Assembly: GCF_000332275.1 (NCBI RefSeq)
Contig: NZ_CM001776.1
Span: 2,438,789 to 2,502,788 of the forward strand
Direction: 5' to 3'
Source of the DNA: Synechococcus sp. PCC 7336
GTDB taxonomy: Bacteria; Cyanobacteriota; Cyanobacteriia; Thermostichales; PCC-7336
DNA: 64,000 bases
A model generated the notes under the pieces. The model was given only the letters and a program-made list of their open reading frames with translations, ran no database searches and had not been told where the DNA came from. Every line of letters starts with the position of its first letter. The first letter of the stretch is position 1. Made by a program: the position numbers and the translations under genes. Below are positions 44,953 through 53,166 of this stretch, piece by piece.

Positions 44953-47900
44953 TTAAATCTTTGCCCGATGGCGATTCTCTAACCACTCATCCGTAATCTT
45001 TGCCCGCTGCCCCGGACTCAACAACGGCACAGCCTTGCCATCAATCGTGGCCTGCTGCTGATTGGGCAACAGCAACCACACCCCCGGTATGCCATCCTCC
45101 CGGCCCACCTTCTCCCGCAGCCGCTCCAGCAACGTCATCTGGTCATACCGCGCCAACAACCCCGGATAGATCAGCACAATCGTCTGGGTTGCCTTCAGCA
45201 GTTCCGCCTCCACCAAAGGCATCGCCCTCCTCACCAATAGCATTAGCTTGTCCCAATCCCCTTCATTCGGATTGGCATCCGCCTGCAACACCAGATCCCA
45301 CTTCACCTTGGCCCGATCCGCCACCCGCTTCAAGGCGTCAAGAAACAATGCTTCATAGTCCACCAACTGCACCGGGAAGCGATCGCATAGCTCCTGCTGA
45401 GCCCGCTGATAGCACTTGGGGTTGACCAACAACGCCAGGAACGAGCCCTCCTTAATTCCCCGCTTGAGTCTATCCTCCAGCAATCGGGCATCAGCTTCCT
45501 CCGGTGTCATCTCCTGCCCATCCTCAGAAAAAGCACCAGTAGGCAGCCGAGCAAAACTGGTGCTGCTACTCAGAGACAGATGTTCCCTAGCTCGGTTCAC
45601 ATAACACCCCGCCCTAGCATCCCAGGTCAGGGCAGGGATAAACTGCTGCAAGAGCCCATCCAGATCTGGCCGTTCGGGTAATTTAGCGGCCTCCGGGTAG
45701 CGGCCACTAACGCGAGCCTTCACCTGCTGCACCGTCAATGACGGCACCCCATACAACGCCCCCTGAGATAGCCGTAAGGCCCGCTCAGCCTCCATATCCC
45801 TGGGATATAACTCCTGACGACTCGATAGCGCCGCCCCCTGAGAAGCCGCTGCCGCTAGTTGCAACAAGCGTCGCTCGGGTAAGGGGGTAGCCTCGGCTGG
45901 TGGAGCAATCTCCTGTAATGCTTGAATGGCCCGATCTGGAGAAACCAGCGGATCTTCTTGGGCCAACCGATCCGCCTCTTCGCCGAGCTTACTGCCATAG
46001 GTCGCCCAGTCCACATCTACCGCCACCACAATACTTTTCCCCCCTCGCTGCACCACAAATCGCGGGTTAACCATACAGCGTTCTACTTCGACTGCAGCCC
46101 GCAGCAGAGCCATCGCTTGCCGCGTCCGCAACTGGGGATCGTCCGTCAAAGACCCTCGGGCAATCAGCAAAGCCAGCGCAACTTCCCCAGCCGTCATGAC
46201 TCTTCCGGCCTGCTTCAGAATATCCAGCACATCGTTTCGTAGTTGGGTCACCGCTGGCATCTTTGACCACCGCTTTTGAAACTTGCTGGTCAACTGGCCA
46301 ATGCGTCCCCGCGATCGGCCCATATCCGTCTGGCTGGGCCAGTCATCAAACGTGTCATTGAGTCCCAACAGGGCCTCCAAAGTCCGTTGGGCCGACGCTC
46401 CATCCTTACTACTAGGCTTGGCAATTTGCTGGACTAACCGATCGACACTGAGGCTACCCGAAGCTTCCTGAGCTGCTAAGTCAGCTTCTGCCGTGTCGCT
46501 ACCCAGATCGCTCAGAGTTGGGGTACCCAACTCTGCCCGCAGCACCCTGGTCACCGCCAAAATTTCCCGGCGGGTTTTATGGCCTACCCCCCGGAGCCGC
46601 TGCAATTTGCGAGGCGGCGTTTTCAGCAAATCCTTCACCGTTAAAATATTGGCCAGATCCAGAGCATTGGTCGAGCGGGTGCCTAGTGCTAGCTCTAAAA
46701 TCGGGGTGTCAAAGGTTGCTCCTGCCAACAATGTCTTTAGGGCCGATTCATCCTCTGTTTCCAGCAACGCCCCAGGTTCTTCAATCCCTTCAAAGCATTG
46801 TCGCCAAGCTCGTAGCATTTCCTCAGCATTGTCAAACCGCTCCTCGATTTTGCGCCTAAAGGCAGTTTCAAAAAACGCTGTCAGTCGCTCCCGCAGGGTT
46901 GCCTCAAACCGCTCTGGCTCCAGCGTAATCTCACCCTCCACAAAAGACGGATCGGTGACCCCATCGCCCCACACTGGCAGCGTCCCCGTGGTCATTTCGT
47001 AGAGGGTCACCGCCGCCGCATACCGTTCTCCGTAAGAGTCCCATTGGGGTGGCTGCCGCAAAATCAACAGCGGGTCTAGATAACCTGGGGTGCCTGCCTT
47101 GATATTGTCTCTAGGAGCACGAGACAGGGAAAAGTCAAACAGTACCAGGTGCAGCTTATCTCCGCGCCCCACCTGTCCAATGGCAATATTGTCCGGTTTA
47201 ATATCTCGGTGACTGATACCCTGCTCGTCTAAAAATTTCACCACATCTAACAGGTCTTCGCCAAACCGCTGGAGCAGATCGATCCGCAGGGGGCCTTCCT
47301 TGCGCAAGCGTTGTCCCAGGGTCTCAATTCGGTACTTGTCGCGCTCCACCAGTACCGGTTGCATTAAAATCCCTAGCCGATTCCCGACTTCCACCCTGTG
47401 TTCAAAATCTACAATGTGAGAGTGCCGTAACTGAGCCAACACTTCCGCCTCATCCTGAATCCGCCCATTATGCTCTGGGTCATTGGCCACCTTCAGAACG
47501 TTTTCTTTGCCATCCTTAGTAACCAAGAAGCCCACCGAGCAGGCCCCCTGGCCTAACCGTTTCAGCACCTTAAAATGACCAGCCAGAACATCCCCCTGCC
47601 GTGCATCATTCGGGTTGTTTACTAAAGAATTCTCTGGCTCAGTCAGGGCTTCCTCCACCTCATCTAACTTCGCCAGGAAATCAGCCACCGTCTCTGTCCG
47701 GTAGTCCACATTCGGATGGGTGCTATCCAAAATCAAATGCTGCAAACTTTCCGGCGCACCATTCAACACCGAACTAATTTGTAAGCCGTTGGTTTCTCGC
47801 AGTTTTTGGCTCAGCTCTAAGCCATTGGCGGCTGGCGGCAGACCCGAGAATAAGTAAAAGGCGATCGCCCCTAGGGAAAAAATATCCAGATGCTCGCCAA

Positions 47901-49140
47901 TAAAGTCCGCATCATTCAGGGCTTCTGGTGCCAAATAGGCCGTATTCACATCCTCCACCAGCCGATCCACATGGTCTGTCGCCGTGACTTCATGACTTGC
48001 CCCCATCGAGGCCGATCCCGCCCGATAGCCCAGTTGCCAGTTGATAATCTGAGTCTTGGGGTAGCCCGCCCGAGACTCTCTGACCAAAATGCTTCTAGGA
48101 TTTATCCCCCGGTGAATCACCCGCTGCTCATGGGCGAACCGCATGGCCTCAGCAATCTGACGCATCAGATCTAGCTGCACATCAATACCCAAAGGCTCTT
48201 GCCGTTGCGCCAGGTAATGGTCTAAGCGAATTGCCGTAGGGTCATGTTCCAGTACCAGTGCTGGTCCCAGCTCGTGCTCACTCAAACCGTAGGCCCGTAA
48301 AATGCCTGGATGCTGCAACGACTCCAGCAACTGAAATTCCCGCTTCGCCGCCCGTTCAATCATCGCCTTATCATCTGCAGACGCCTCGCGCCGCACCAGA
48401 TAAAATCGAATTCGTCGTTTCGTTTTCTCTATTTGTGTGTGGGTTGCCGACCAATCTTGATACCCGGGTCCACTATCAATAATTTTCTCCAGCACATAGT
48501 CGCTAACCTGCCGCAATTTCTGGGATGGACGAATCCCCGCCTGCTCCATCGCCTGACCGATCAGCTTGGCAATCGGGCGGCTATAGGTATCTCTCAGCGG
48601 TCTTAAGCCCTGACATTCTCGCCGCATAATCGCCGACATAATACCAGTTCGAGCCGGTTTTTTTCCTTCTCTGGGGCGATCCTTCAAGCAAACTCCATGA
48701 CGTGATTCAACCGGTAAACTTAGCGTTAATCGATCTGACGATAGAAACACCAATGGTTCAATAAAAGGTAACCCTTTTCTGCCCTTAAATGCGCGTTGCC
48801 GTCCTAACAAAGACTTCAACCGTTTAGCTTTCAGATTTGTCAGTTTGATCGGATTATCGTAGGTGCGACGCCTCCCATCTAGCCTTTCCAAAATCCAGGT
48901 ACCCGCATCCCCAGAAAGCTTCCCCGGCCAACTCTTGATCTCAATCAAAAAAAATCCCTGAGGTGTAAAGACCAATAGGTCCACCTCATTGATGCTGCCA
49001 TCGGACGCAATAAATTCAAAATTGGACCAGGCTCGATAGGGCTCATGGCTCGGAAACTGGCTACGCACAAACTCAAGCGCTTCCCGCTCATGATCGAAAT
49101 TTGATTCGGCAACCGTAATCCAGTTTGAGGGGGCAGGCAT
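44953..49140 (-). CDS. pglW: BREX type 2 NERD-kinase protein PglW
   Basis: 1395 aa. Residues 1-110 form a NERD nuclease-related domain (NEVDLLVFTPQGFFLIEIKSW). Two protein-kinase domains follow. The first (about 240-490) is degenerate: HRGINPRSIL replaces HRDxxxxN and INWQLG replaces DFG. The second (about 520-780) is intact: GQGACSVGF glycine loop, VLKVAND lysine, HRDIKPDNIAI near 643, and DFS for DFG. A helix-hairpin-helix-like segment (LLKTPPRKLQRLRGVGHKTRREIL) and a long C-terminus complete it. PglW is the kinase of type 2 BREX. It is the first gene of the operon; the start is at MPAPSNWITVAESNFD. Confidence 0.92.
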   Translation of the reverse strand: MPAPSNWITVAESNFDHEREALEFVRSQFPSHEPYRAWSNFEFIASDGSINEVDLLVFTPQGFFLIEIKSWPGKLSGDAGTWILERLDGRRRTYDNPIKLTNLKAKRLKSLLGRQRAFKGRKGLPFIEPLVFLSSDRLTLSLPVESRHGVCLKDRPREGKKPARTGIMSAIMRRECQGLRPLRDTYSRPIAKLIGQAMEQAGIRPSQKLRQVSDYVLEKIIDSGPGYQDWSATHTQIEKTKRRIRFYLVRREASADDKAMIERAAKREFQLLESLQHPGILRAYGLSEHELGPALVLEHDPTAIRLDHYLAQRQEPLGIDVQLDLMRQIAEAMRFAHEQRVIHRGINPRSILVRESRAGYPKTQIINWQLGYRAGSASMGASHEVTATDHVDRLVEDVNTAYLAPEALNDADFIGEHLDIFSLGAIAFYLFSGLPPAANGLELSQKLRETNGLQISSVLNGAPESLQHLILDSTHPNVDYRTETVADFLAKLDEVEEALTEPENSLVNNPNDARQGDVLAGHFKVLKRLGQGACSVGFLVTKDGKENVLKVANDPEHNGRIQDEAEVLAQLRHSHIVDFEHRVEVGNRLGILMQPVLVERDKYRIETLGQRLRKEGPLRIDLLQRFGEDLLDVVKFLDEQGISHRDIKPDNIAIGQVGRGDKLHLVLFDFSLSRAPRDNIKAGTPGYLDPLLILRQPPQWDSYGERYAAAVTLYEMTTGTLPVWGDGVTDPSFVEGEITLEPERFEATLRERLTAFFETAFRRKIEERFDNAEEMLRAWRQCFEGIEEPGALLETEDESALKTLLAGATFDTPILELALGTRSTNALDLANILTVKDLLKTPPRKLQRLRGVGHKTRREILAVTRVLRAELGTPTLSDLGSDTAEADLAAQEASGSLSVDRLVQQIAKPSSKDGASAQRTLEALLGLNDTFDDWPSQTDMGRSRGRIGQLTSKFQKRWSKMPAVTQLRNDVLDILKQAGRVMTAGEVALALLIARGSLTDDPQLRTRQAMALLRAAVEVERCMVNPRFVVQRGGKSIVVAVDVDWATYGSKLGEEADRLAQEDPLVSPDRAIQALQEIAPPAEATPLPERRLLQLAAAASQGAALSSRQELYPRDMEAERALRLSQGALYGVPSLTVQQVKARVSGRYPEAAKLPERPDLDGLLQQFIPALTWDARAGCYVNRAREHLSLSSSTSFARLPTGAFSEDGQEMTPEEADARLLEDRLKRGIKEGSFLALLVNPKCYQRAQQELCDRFPVQLVDYEALFLDALKRVADRAKVKWDLVLQADANPNEGDWDKLMLLVRRAMPLVEAELLKATQTIVLIYPGLLARYDQMTLLERLREKVGREDGIPGVWLLLPNQQQATIDGKAVPLLSPGQRAKITDEWLENRHRAKI

Positions 49141-49199
49141 AAGAGATGTTTAATCAAAGGAGGGTTTCGCTAGGCGCAATCCCGATCTTAAATTCTGAT

Positions 49200-49230
49200 G
49201 GGCAGCTTTTCATAAGCTGCCCAATTTTTT
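49200..49230 (+). terminator. Orphan rho-independent terminator at the BREX island edge
   Basis: GGGCAGCTT (49200-49208) and AAGCTGCCC (49214-49222) form a perfect 9-bp stem with a 5-nt loop, followed by AATTTTTTC on the plus strand. No plus-strand gene ends nearby; pglW starts divergently at 49140. It may end an unannotated small RNA starting in 49141-49200, or be left over from a gene removed when the island arrived. Confidence 0.7.
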
Positions 49231-49309
49231 CGCTGTCATAGAGCAGTTTCCAGAGTATAATTGGCATCCAAATCCAGCTATACACTAGTGCTAGAGCGAG
49301 GATTCTGCT

Positions 49310-49624
49310 ATGCAACGCGATCGCCGTCCCATTCCCAAACTACTGTTGCCTGCAGTGGCGATCGCCATGACCTGCGTCTGGACGGGCATCGCCAGAGCCC
49401 TGCCTCCCCCCGACGACATCCCCGAAGAGGTGTTGCGCAACCAGCCCATCTGGGGGGGGCGATCGCCCCTCGACAATACGGCCTTGTCCCCGAGTGAATA
49501 CGAAGAGCTGCGGGCAACCCTAATTGAGGCTCAAGCCACGCGGCCCCGCGTTTCCCCCAAACTGCAGCGCTTGATCCTACTGCTCAAACTACGCAAGCTG
49601 CTGCGGGCGATCACGCCGTTTTGA
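49310..49624 (+). CDS. Short secreted protein of unknown function
   Basis: 104 aa from ATG at 49310, with a GCGAGGA-like Shine-Dalgarno upstream. Signal peptide: basic MQRDRRPIPK, hydrophobic LLLPAVAIAMTCVW, then GIARA. The mature part ALPPPDDIPEEVLRNQPIWGGRSPLDN and LSPSEYEELRATLIEAQ resembles a short exported family that I associate with cyanobacteria. It ends in a basic, hydrophobic helix (LILLLKLRKLLRAITPF). The end overlaps the convergent Nudix gene by 14 bp. Confidence 0.7.
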   Translation: MQRDRRPIPKLLLPAVAIAMTCVWTGIARALPPPDDIPEEVLRNQPIWGGRSPLDNTALSPSEYEELRATLIEAQATRPRVSPKLQRLILLLKLRKLLRAITPF

Positions 49625-50081
49625 GCTCTAGCGGATTGTCCTGCAAATAGCGCTGACAGTCTTGCAGTACCCCCCTTGCTGCATCGAAGCTAATCAATGC
49701 CTCTGCCTCCTCAAACAGACACCAGCGAGAGTCGGCTAGCTCCTCGGGCTGAATAGTGACGTTGGGTAGCGCTCCCTCGGGTCCGATGGGAATGCGGGCC
49801 AAAAAGTATTTCACCGTTTTATGCACTTCATTCCCCGATTTGCTGACAAACCGGTAGGTCTCCGAGAAAGACACCTTTTCGCTCAAGATCTCGTAAACGT
49901 CAATTCCAACTTCTTCGCGAAACTCGCGGCAGGCGGTTTCCAGATCGCTCTCTCCTTCGTCTTTATGGCCTTTCGGAAAGCCCCAGTGGCCTTTGTTGTG
50001 CAAAATCAGCAGATAGCGCAGGCCGTCGGGGGTGGCACAAATGGGCACGAGACCGTAGGCGGTGTCTTGGATGGCTAGCAT
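49611..50081 (-). CDS. Nudix hydrolase
   Basis: 156 aa from ATG at 50081. The Nudix box GHKDEGESDLETACREFREEVGI is complete with the metal-binding REFREE core. GHWGFPKGH before it and YEILSEKVSFSETYRF after it match bis(5'-nucleosyl)-tetraphosphatase (Ap4A)-type members, which also include RNA pyrophosphohydrolase relatives. Substrate not proven. A TTG at 50093 could start four residues earlier. The stop side overlaps the secreted protein gene. Confidence 0.9.
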   Translation of the reverse strand: MLAIQDTAYGLVPICATPDGLRYLLILHNKGHWGFPKGHKDEGESDLETACREFREEVGIDVYEILSEKVSFSETYRFVSKSGNEVHKTVKYFLARIPIGPEGALPNVTIQPEELADSRWCLFEEAEALISFDAARGVLQDCQRYLQDNPLELKTA

Positions 50082-50199
50082 AGTGGCAATCAATGGATGG
50101 GAGGAATGGCAGAGATCCTGCGAGGGGCGATCGCTCGCGAGGATAGCGAGACAGGGCTAAGCTTAGCTTATCGATACAACTTTTTTGCAACCGGATGCG

Positions 50200-50970
50200 A
50201 TGCAGCACCTGCGCTTGTGGCCCTCCCAACCCCGCCAAGTCGCTCGGATCGTACTGACATTAGGGGCGATCGCTCTTTCAATTGGGGCAACCGTGCGCGT
50301 GGCATTGGATTTTGCCGAGCTGCGACAGGTGGACGCTGTCGTGCGGCGATTGGATACAGCCCTGACGGGAGATGACTTAACGCCGATTGGCGATGCGCTG
50401 CGGCAGGCCAATCAGTTGCGCGATCGCTTGACCTCGCAGGCAGCAAAACAGACCTTGGGCGTGCAGTTGGCACAGGAACAGCGAGAATTAGCGTTTGAGT
50501 TGCAAAGCGCAGTTCCGATCGACGCCGCCAAACAATTTATCGAAGAGCGACAATATGCGCGGGCGCGCCGCCTAGGTCAAACCGTGCAATGGCTGGCAAA
50601 CTATCTGTCGACTGCCTTAGAGGCAGATGAAGCCGTGCAGTTGCAGTTGGATAGCAGTAGCAATTTGCGGTTTTTTGAAGAGATCGAGGGCTGGATTGCG
50701 TTGCGGCGATTTCGAGCCTCCCCCGGCAATCGCACCTCTGAATTGGAAGCCCAGTTCATTCGGGCAAACTATCCCGCCATCTATGCTGAAAATATTGAGG
50801 TTTTTCAGGGGCGGGCACAGCAGAAGTTTACGAATGGGTTGCGGCTGTTGGAAAGTGGCGATCTGCAGGGAGCATTGCAAAGTTTGGAGGTGGCAGTGTT
50901 GCTCGATCCGTCGCAGCCGGAGTATCGGCAGCGGTATGAGGAACTCAAGGATCGGTTGAACGGCTCTTAG
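50200..50970 (+). CDS. Membrane-anchored TPR-like protein of unknown function
   Basis: 256 aa from ATG at 50200 (MQHLRLW). A single N-terminal membrane helix (ARIVLTLGAIALSIGATVRVAL) is followed by a long helical region with repeated coiled-coil stretches (LRQANQLRDRLTSQAAK, GVQLAQEQRELAFELQ). The C-terminal AQQKFTNGLRLLESGDLQGALQSLEVAVLLDPSQPEYRQRYEEL is a TPR unit. I do not recognise the family. TTG 50185 is an alternative start. The 3' end overlaps aroK on the other strand by 26 bp. Confidence 0.7.
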   Translation: MQHLRLWPSQPRQVARIVLTLGAIALSIGATVRVALDFAELRQVDAVVRRLDTALTGDDLTPIGDALRQANQLRDRLTSQAAKQTLGVQLAQEQRELAFELQSAVPIDAAKQFIEERQYARARRLGQTVQWLANYLSTALEADEAVQLQLDSSSNLRFFEEIEGWIALRRFRASPGNRTSELEAQFIRANYPAIYAENIEVFQGRAQQKFTNGLRLLESGDLQGALQSLEVAVLLDPSQPEYRQRYEELKDRLNGS

Positions 50971-51541
50971 CGGATTCAGGGGGGTTGAGTTGTAGGGTTT
51001 GGAGGATTTGATAGCCCAGTTGGGGCAAGAGTTCGACCGGAGACTGGCGATCGCTGCGGATGCAGACATCGGCTTGGGCATAGAGCGATCGCCGTTGCTC
51101 CAGTAATGCATTCAGTGTGGCCACCGGATCGGGCGTTTCCAATAGCGGTCGGGGGGTGTCGTCTGCCGCCAACCGCTGGTGCAATACCTCTGCCGGAACG
51201 TCCAGCCACACCACTAAGCCATTGCGCAGCTCCCCCCAATTGCGCTTGCGCACCACAATGCCGCCCCCTGTTGCCACCACTAGGCGGGGAAATTGCGAGA
51301 GCTCCGCTAAAACCTGCGATTCGAGTGCGCGAAAGCCTGCTTCTTGCGATTCAGCAAAGATATCGGGAATGGATTTGCCCGCCACTTTTTCGATCGCGGC
51401 ATCGGTATCGACGAAGCCGTAGCCCAGTTCTTTGGCCAGCAGTCGACCCAACGTGCTTTTGCCCGCCCCCATCATGCCCACCAGGTAAACACTCGTGCCG
51501 CGCAGGCGATCGCGTAGGTCAGTCCAGTCGAATGCAGTCAT
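50945..51541 (-). CDS. aroK: Shikimate kinase
   Basis: 198 aa from ATG at 51541 (MTAFDWTDL). It phosphorylates shikimate at the 3-OH, step five of the aromatic amino acid pathway. Walker A GMMGAGKSTLGRLLA near residue 24, DTDAAIE, GFRALESQVLAEL, GGGIVVRKRNW with the shikimate-binding Gly, and RPLL (lid Arg) are all present. An alternative ATG at 51571 adds ten residues. It follows the cupin gene on the same strand by 82 bp. Confidence 0.93.
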   Translation of the reverse strand: MTAFDWTDLRDRLRGTSVYLVGMMGAGKSTLGRLLAKELGYGFVDTDAAIEKVAGKSIPDIFAESQEAGFRALESQVLAELSQFPRLVVATGGGIVVRKRNWGELRNGLVVWLDVPAEVLHQRLAADDTPRPLLETPDPVATLNALLEQRRSLYAQADVCIRSDRQSPVELLPQLGYQILQTLQLNPPESAKSRSTDP

Positions 51542-51623
51542 TGAATTGGCAGTGGAGAGCGGTGTATTCATTTCAGATTCGGCACCGTCGGGAAAACTGT
51601 CAAGTATCGTTCGCAGATCGCCT

Positions 51624-52118
51624 CTAACTCGTGCCAACATCCCCCCATTCCAACCACTGCTTGCCCACCCATCTCACCCGCTCGGAAACCCCAATGCCAT
51701 CCTGAATCGTATCCCCTTCAAACGTCCCTGTCCGCACCTGAATGGTGGCAAAATACAGTCCCTCGTCCGACGTACTGCGCATACAGCGCTCCGCTGCACA
51801 ATCCACCCGCACGACAGTCCCTTCCGATACCTCAAAGACTCGATTGTCCACCTGAAATTCCCCCCGACCGCCGAGAAAGATATAAATCTCTTCGTTGTGA
51901 TGGTGCTTGTGATAGAAGTGCATCGACCGGCGGGGAGGCAGCTTGTTCAGCGAAATTTCTGCTCCCGTCAGAGCGAGTACCTGCTTGAGAAACACTTTCC
52001 CCTCTAAGGAGGGCTTGCCTTCAGGCTCAAAGGTAAATCGGTCGAGCGCTGCAAACGGACCGAGGTTGACCGCCGCAAAGTTCTCGCCGCCAATTGAAGG
52101 AAGTAAGGGTTCAGACAT
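51624..52118 (-). CDS. Cupin domain protein
   Basis: 164 aa from ATG at 52118. A single cupin barrel: FHYKHHHNEEIYIFLGG-type motif is present as HFYKHHHNEEIYIFLGGRGEFQVD with three His and Glu metal ligands (residues near 70-76), and the second motif GTVVRVDCAAERCMRS is weaker. Substrate unknown; could bind a metal-dependent dioxygenase or isomerase substrate, or act as a sensor. It is divergent from the HxlR regulator and shares a promoter region with two operator-like repeats, so regulation by HxlR is likely. Confidence 0.8.
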   Translation of the reverse strand: MSEPLLPSIGGENFAAVNLGPFAALDRFTFEPEGKPSLEGKVFLKQVLALTGAEISLNKLPPRRSMHFYHKHHHNEEIYIFLGGRGEFQVDNRVFEVSEGTVVRVDCAAERCMRSTSDEGLYFATIQVRTGTFEGDTIQDGIGVSERVRWVGKQWLEWGDVGTS

Positions 52119-52142
52119 GGATTCAGTCCAGTTCTCGTATTG

Positions 52143-52199
52143 ACTTGTAAATTGCAACTTAGAAGTTAGGGTGACAGACTCACTTGTAAAATGCAAGTA
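52143..52199. promoter_or_regulatory. Pair of HxlR-type operator candidates
   Basis: ACTTGTAAATTGCAACTT at 52143-52160 and ACTTGTAAAATGCAAGTA at 52182-52199 are near-identical 18-bp elements in the same orientation, 39 bp apart start to start (close to four helical turns). The second is itself an inverted repeat (ACTTG and CAAGT around TAAAATG). They lie between the cupin (start 52118) and HxlR (start 52274) genes, where HxlR binding would regulate the cupin gene. Confidence 0.6.
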
Positions 52200-52273
52200 A
52201 TTGCTGAGAAGCTGAAGGATGACTGGAGAGATTCGGACGGTTCCGATTGAGATGGAGCTCATGGAGATGACCG

Positions 52274-52615
52274 ATGACTGAGCGACGCTCGGATTGTCCG
52301 ATCGCATGCACGTTGGATTTAATTGGCGATCGCTGGACGCTGCTGGTGATTCGGGATATGGCCTTGGGAAAACAGCGGTTTGAGGAGTTTCTGCAATCGC
52401 CAGAAGGCATTTCCAGCAATATTTTGAGCAATCGCCTCAAGCTGCTGGAGCAGGCGGGTTTAGTGGAGAAGCAGCCCTATAGCAGTCATTCGCGCCGGAT
52501 GAATTATTGCTTGACGGAGAAGGGGGAAAGTTTCCGTCCAGTTCTGAAGGCGATCGCCCGTTGGGGGCTGCGACAGATTCCCGGTACCGGCACGGAGGCA
52601 GCTGGCGATCGATAA
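52274..52615 (+). CDS. HxlR-family transcriptional regulator
   Basis: 113 aa. Winged helix-turn-helix: CPIACTLDLIGDRWTLLVIRDMALGKQRFEEFLQSPEGISSNILSNRLKLLEQAGLVEK. The conserved Cys of CPIACTLD is redox-sensitive in several family members. YLCLTEKG-like is present as YCLTEKGESFRPVL. It is divergent from a cupin gene, its probable target. The 3' end coincides with a 90-bp imperfect direct repeat (52601-52690), and its TAA stop overlaps the ATG of the truncated BrnT frame by one base. Confidence 0.92.
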   Translation: MTERRSDCPIACTLDLIGDRWTLLVIRDMALGKQRFEEFLQSPEGISSNILSNRLKLLEQAGLVEKQPYSSHSRRMNYCLTEKGESFRPVLKAIARWGLRQIPGTGTEAAGDR

Positions 52616-52690
52616 TGTGGGGGCTGCCCCTGGCGCGAGGTCGGTATTGGGGGAAGCAACAGATCGCGCTTGCAAGTGAAGAGCGGTGCT
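52601..52690 (+). repeat. Imperfect 90-bp direct repeat, copy A
   Basis: Copy A (52601-52690) and copy B (53078-53166) share the blocks GATAATGT, GGCGCGA, CGGTATTGGGG and CGCTTGC in the same order, about 70-75 % identity by eye. Copy A begins in the last codons of the HxlR gene and runs into the BrnT-like frame. Confidence 0.65.
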
Positions 52691-52830
52691 ATCATTCCGC
52701 CATCTTCGGCAGGATCGGAGCCAAGATATGGACAGCGGTCGTTACTTATCGTGAGGAGAACATCAGAATTATTTCGGTACGGCGGGCTCGTAAGCGTGAG
52801 GTAGAACTGTATGAAGGCAGCAGATTTTGA
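52615..52830 (+). pseudogene. BrnT-type toxin fragment
   Basis: 71 aa from ATG at 52615. The last 50 residues (SEERCYHSAIFGRIGAKIWTAV, then IRIISVRRARKREVELYE) match the C-terminal half of BrnT RNase toxins, including the IRIISxRRAxxxE signature. The N-terminal half of BrnT, about 45 residues with the FEWDxxKxxxNxxKHGVxF pattern, is missing; the frame there runs through the repeat copy A (RGRYWGKQQIALA) instead. A truncated, probably inactive toxin; expression as a short peptide is possible. It overlaps the BrnA start by 20 bp, as in normal brnTA operons. Confidence 0.65.
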
Positions 52831-53044
52831 CAAAAAATTTGACAAAGGCGAGGAAGACATCATTGACGATCTGAATCTATCTCAGATGAAGCGCCCCGGC
52901 CACCAGCAGAAGCGGGTCAATGTTGATTTTCCAATTTGGATGATAGAAACCCTCGACCGCGAAGCAAGCCGCTTAGGGGTTACTCGCCAGTCTATTATCA
53001 AGGTTTGGATTGCAGAGCGGATCGAGCACACTTCTGGTCGGTAA
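52811..53044 (+). CDS. BrnA-like ribbon-helix-helix antitoxin
   Basis: 77 aa. KRPGHQQKRVNVDFPIWMIETLDREASRLGVTRQSIIKVWIAERIE is an RHH DNA-binding fold and follows an acidic N-terminus that normally wraps BrnT. The order toxin then antitoxin with an overlap is the brnTA arrangement. Here the antitoxin is intact while the toxin is truncated, so it may persist as a stand-alone regulator. Confidence 0.8.
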   Translation: MKAADFDKKFDKGEEDIIDDLNLSQMKRPGHQQKRVNVDFPIWMIETLDREASRLGVTRQSIIKVWIAERIEHTSGR

Positions 53045-53077
53045 CCGGTTTTCGCTGGCGTATGATTCGATGATACG

Positions 53078-53166
53078 GCTCGCGATTGATAATGTTGAGG
53101 CGATCCCTCCTCGGCGCGATGCCGGTATTGGGGAACTGGCAGCTCTCGCTTGCGGCTGTAGAAAAG
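53078..53166 (+). repeat. Imperfect 90-bp direct repeat, copy B
   Basis: Second copy of the repeat beginning at 52601. It follows the BrnA stop (53044) and covers the first codons of the GT39-like frame that starts at 53092. Together the copies bracket the brnTA remnant, 477 bp apart. Confidence 0.65.
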
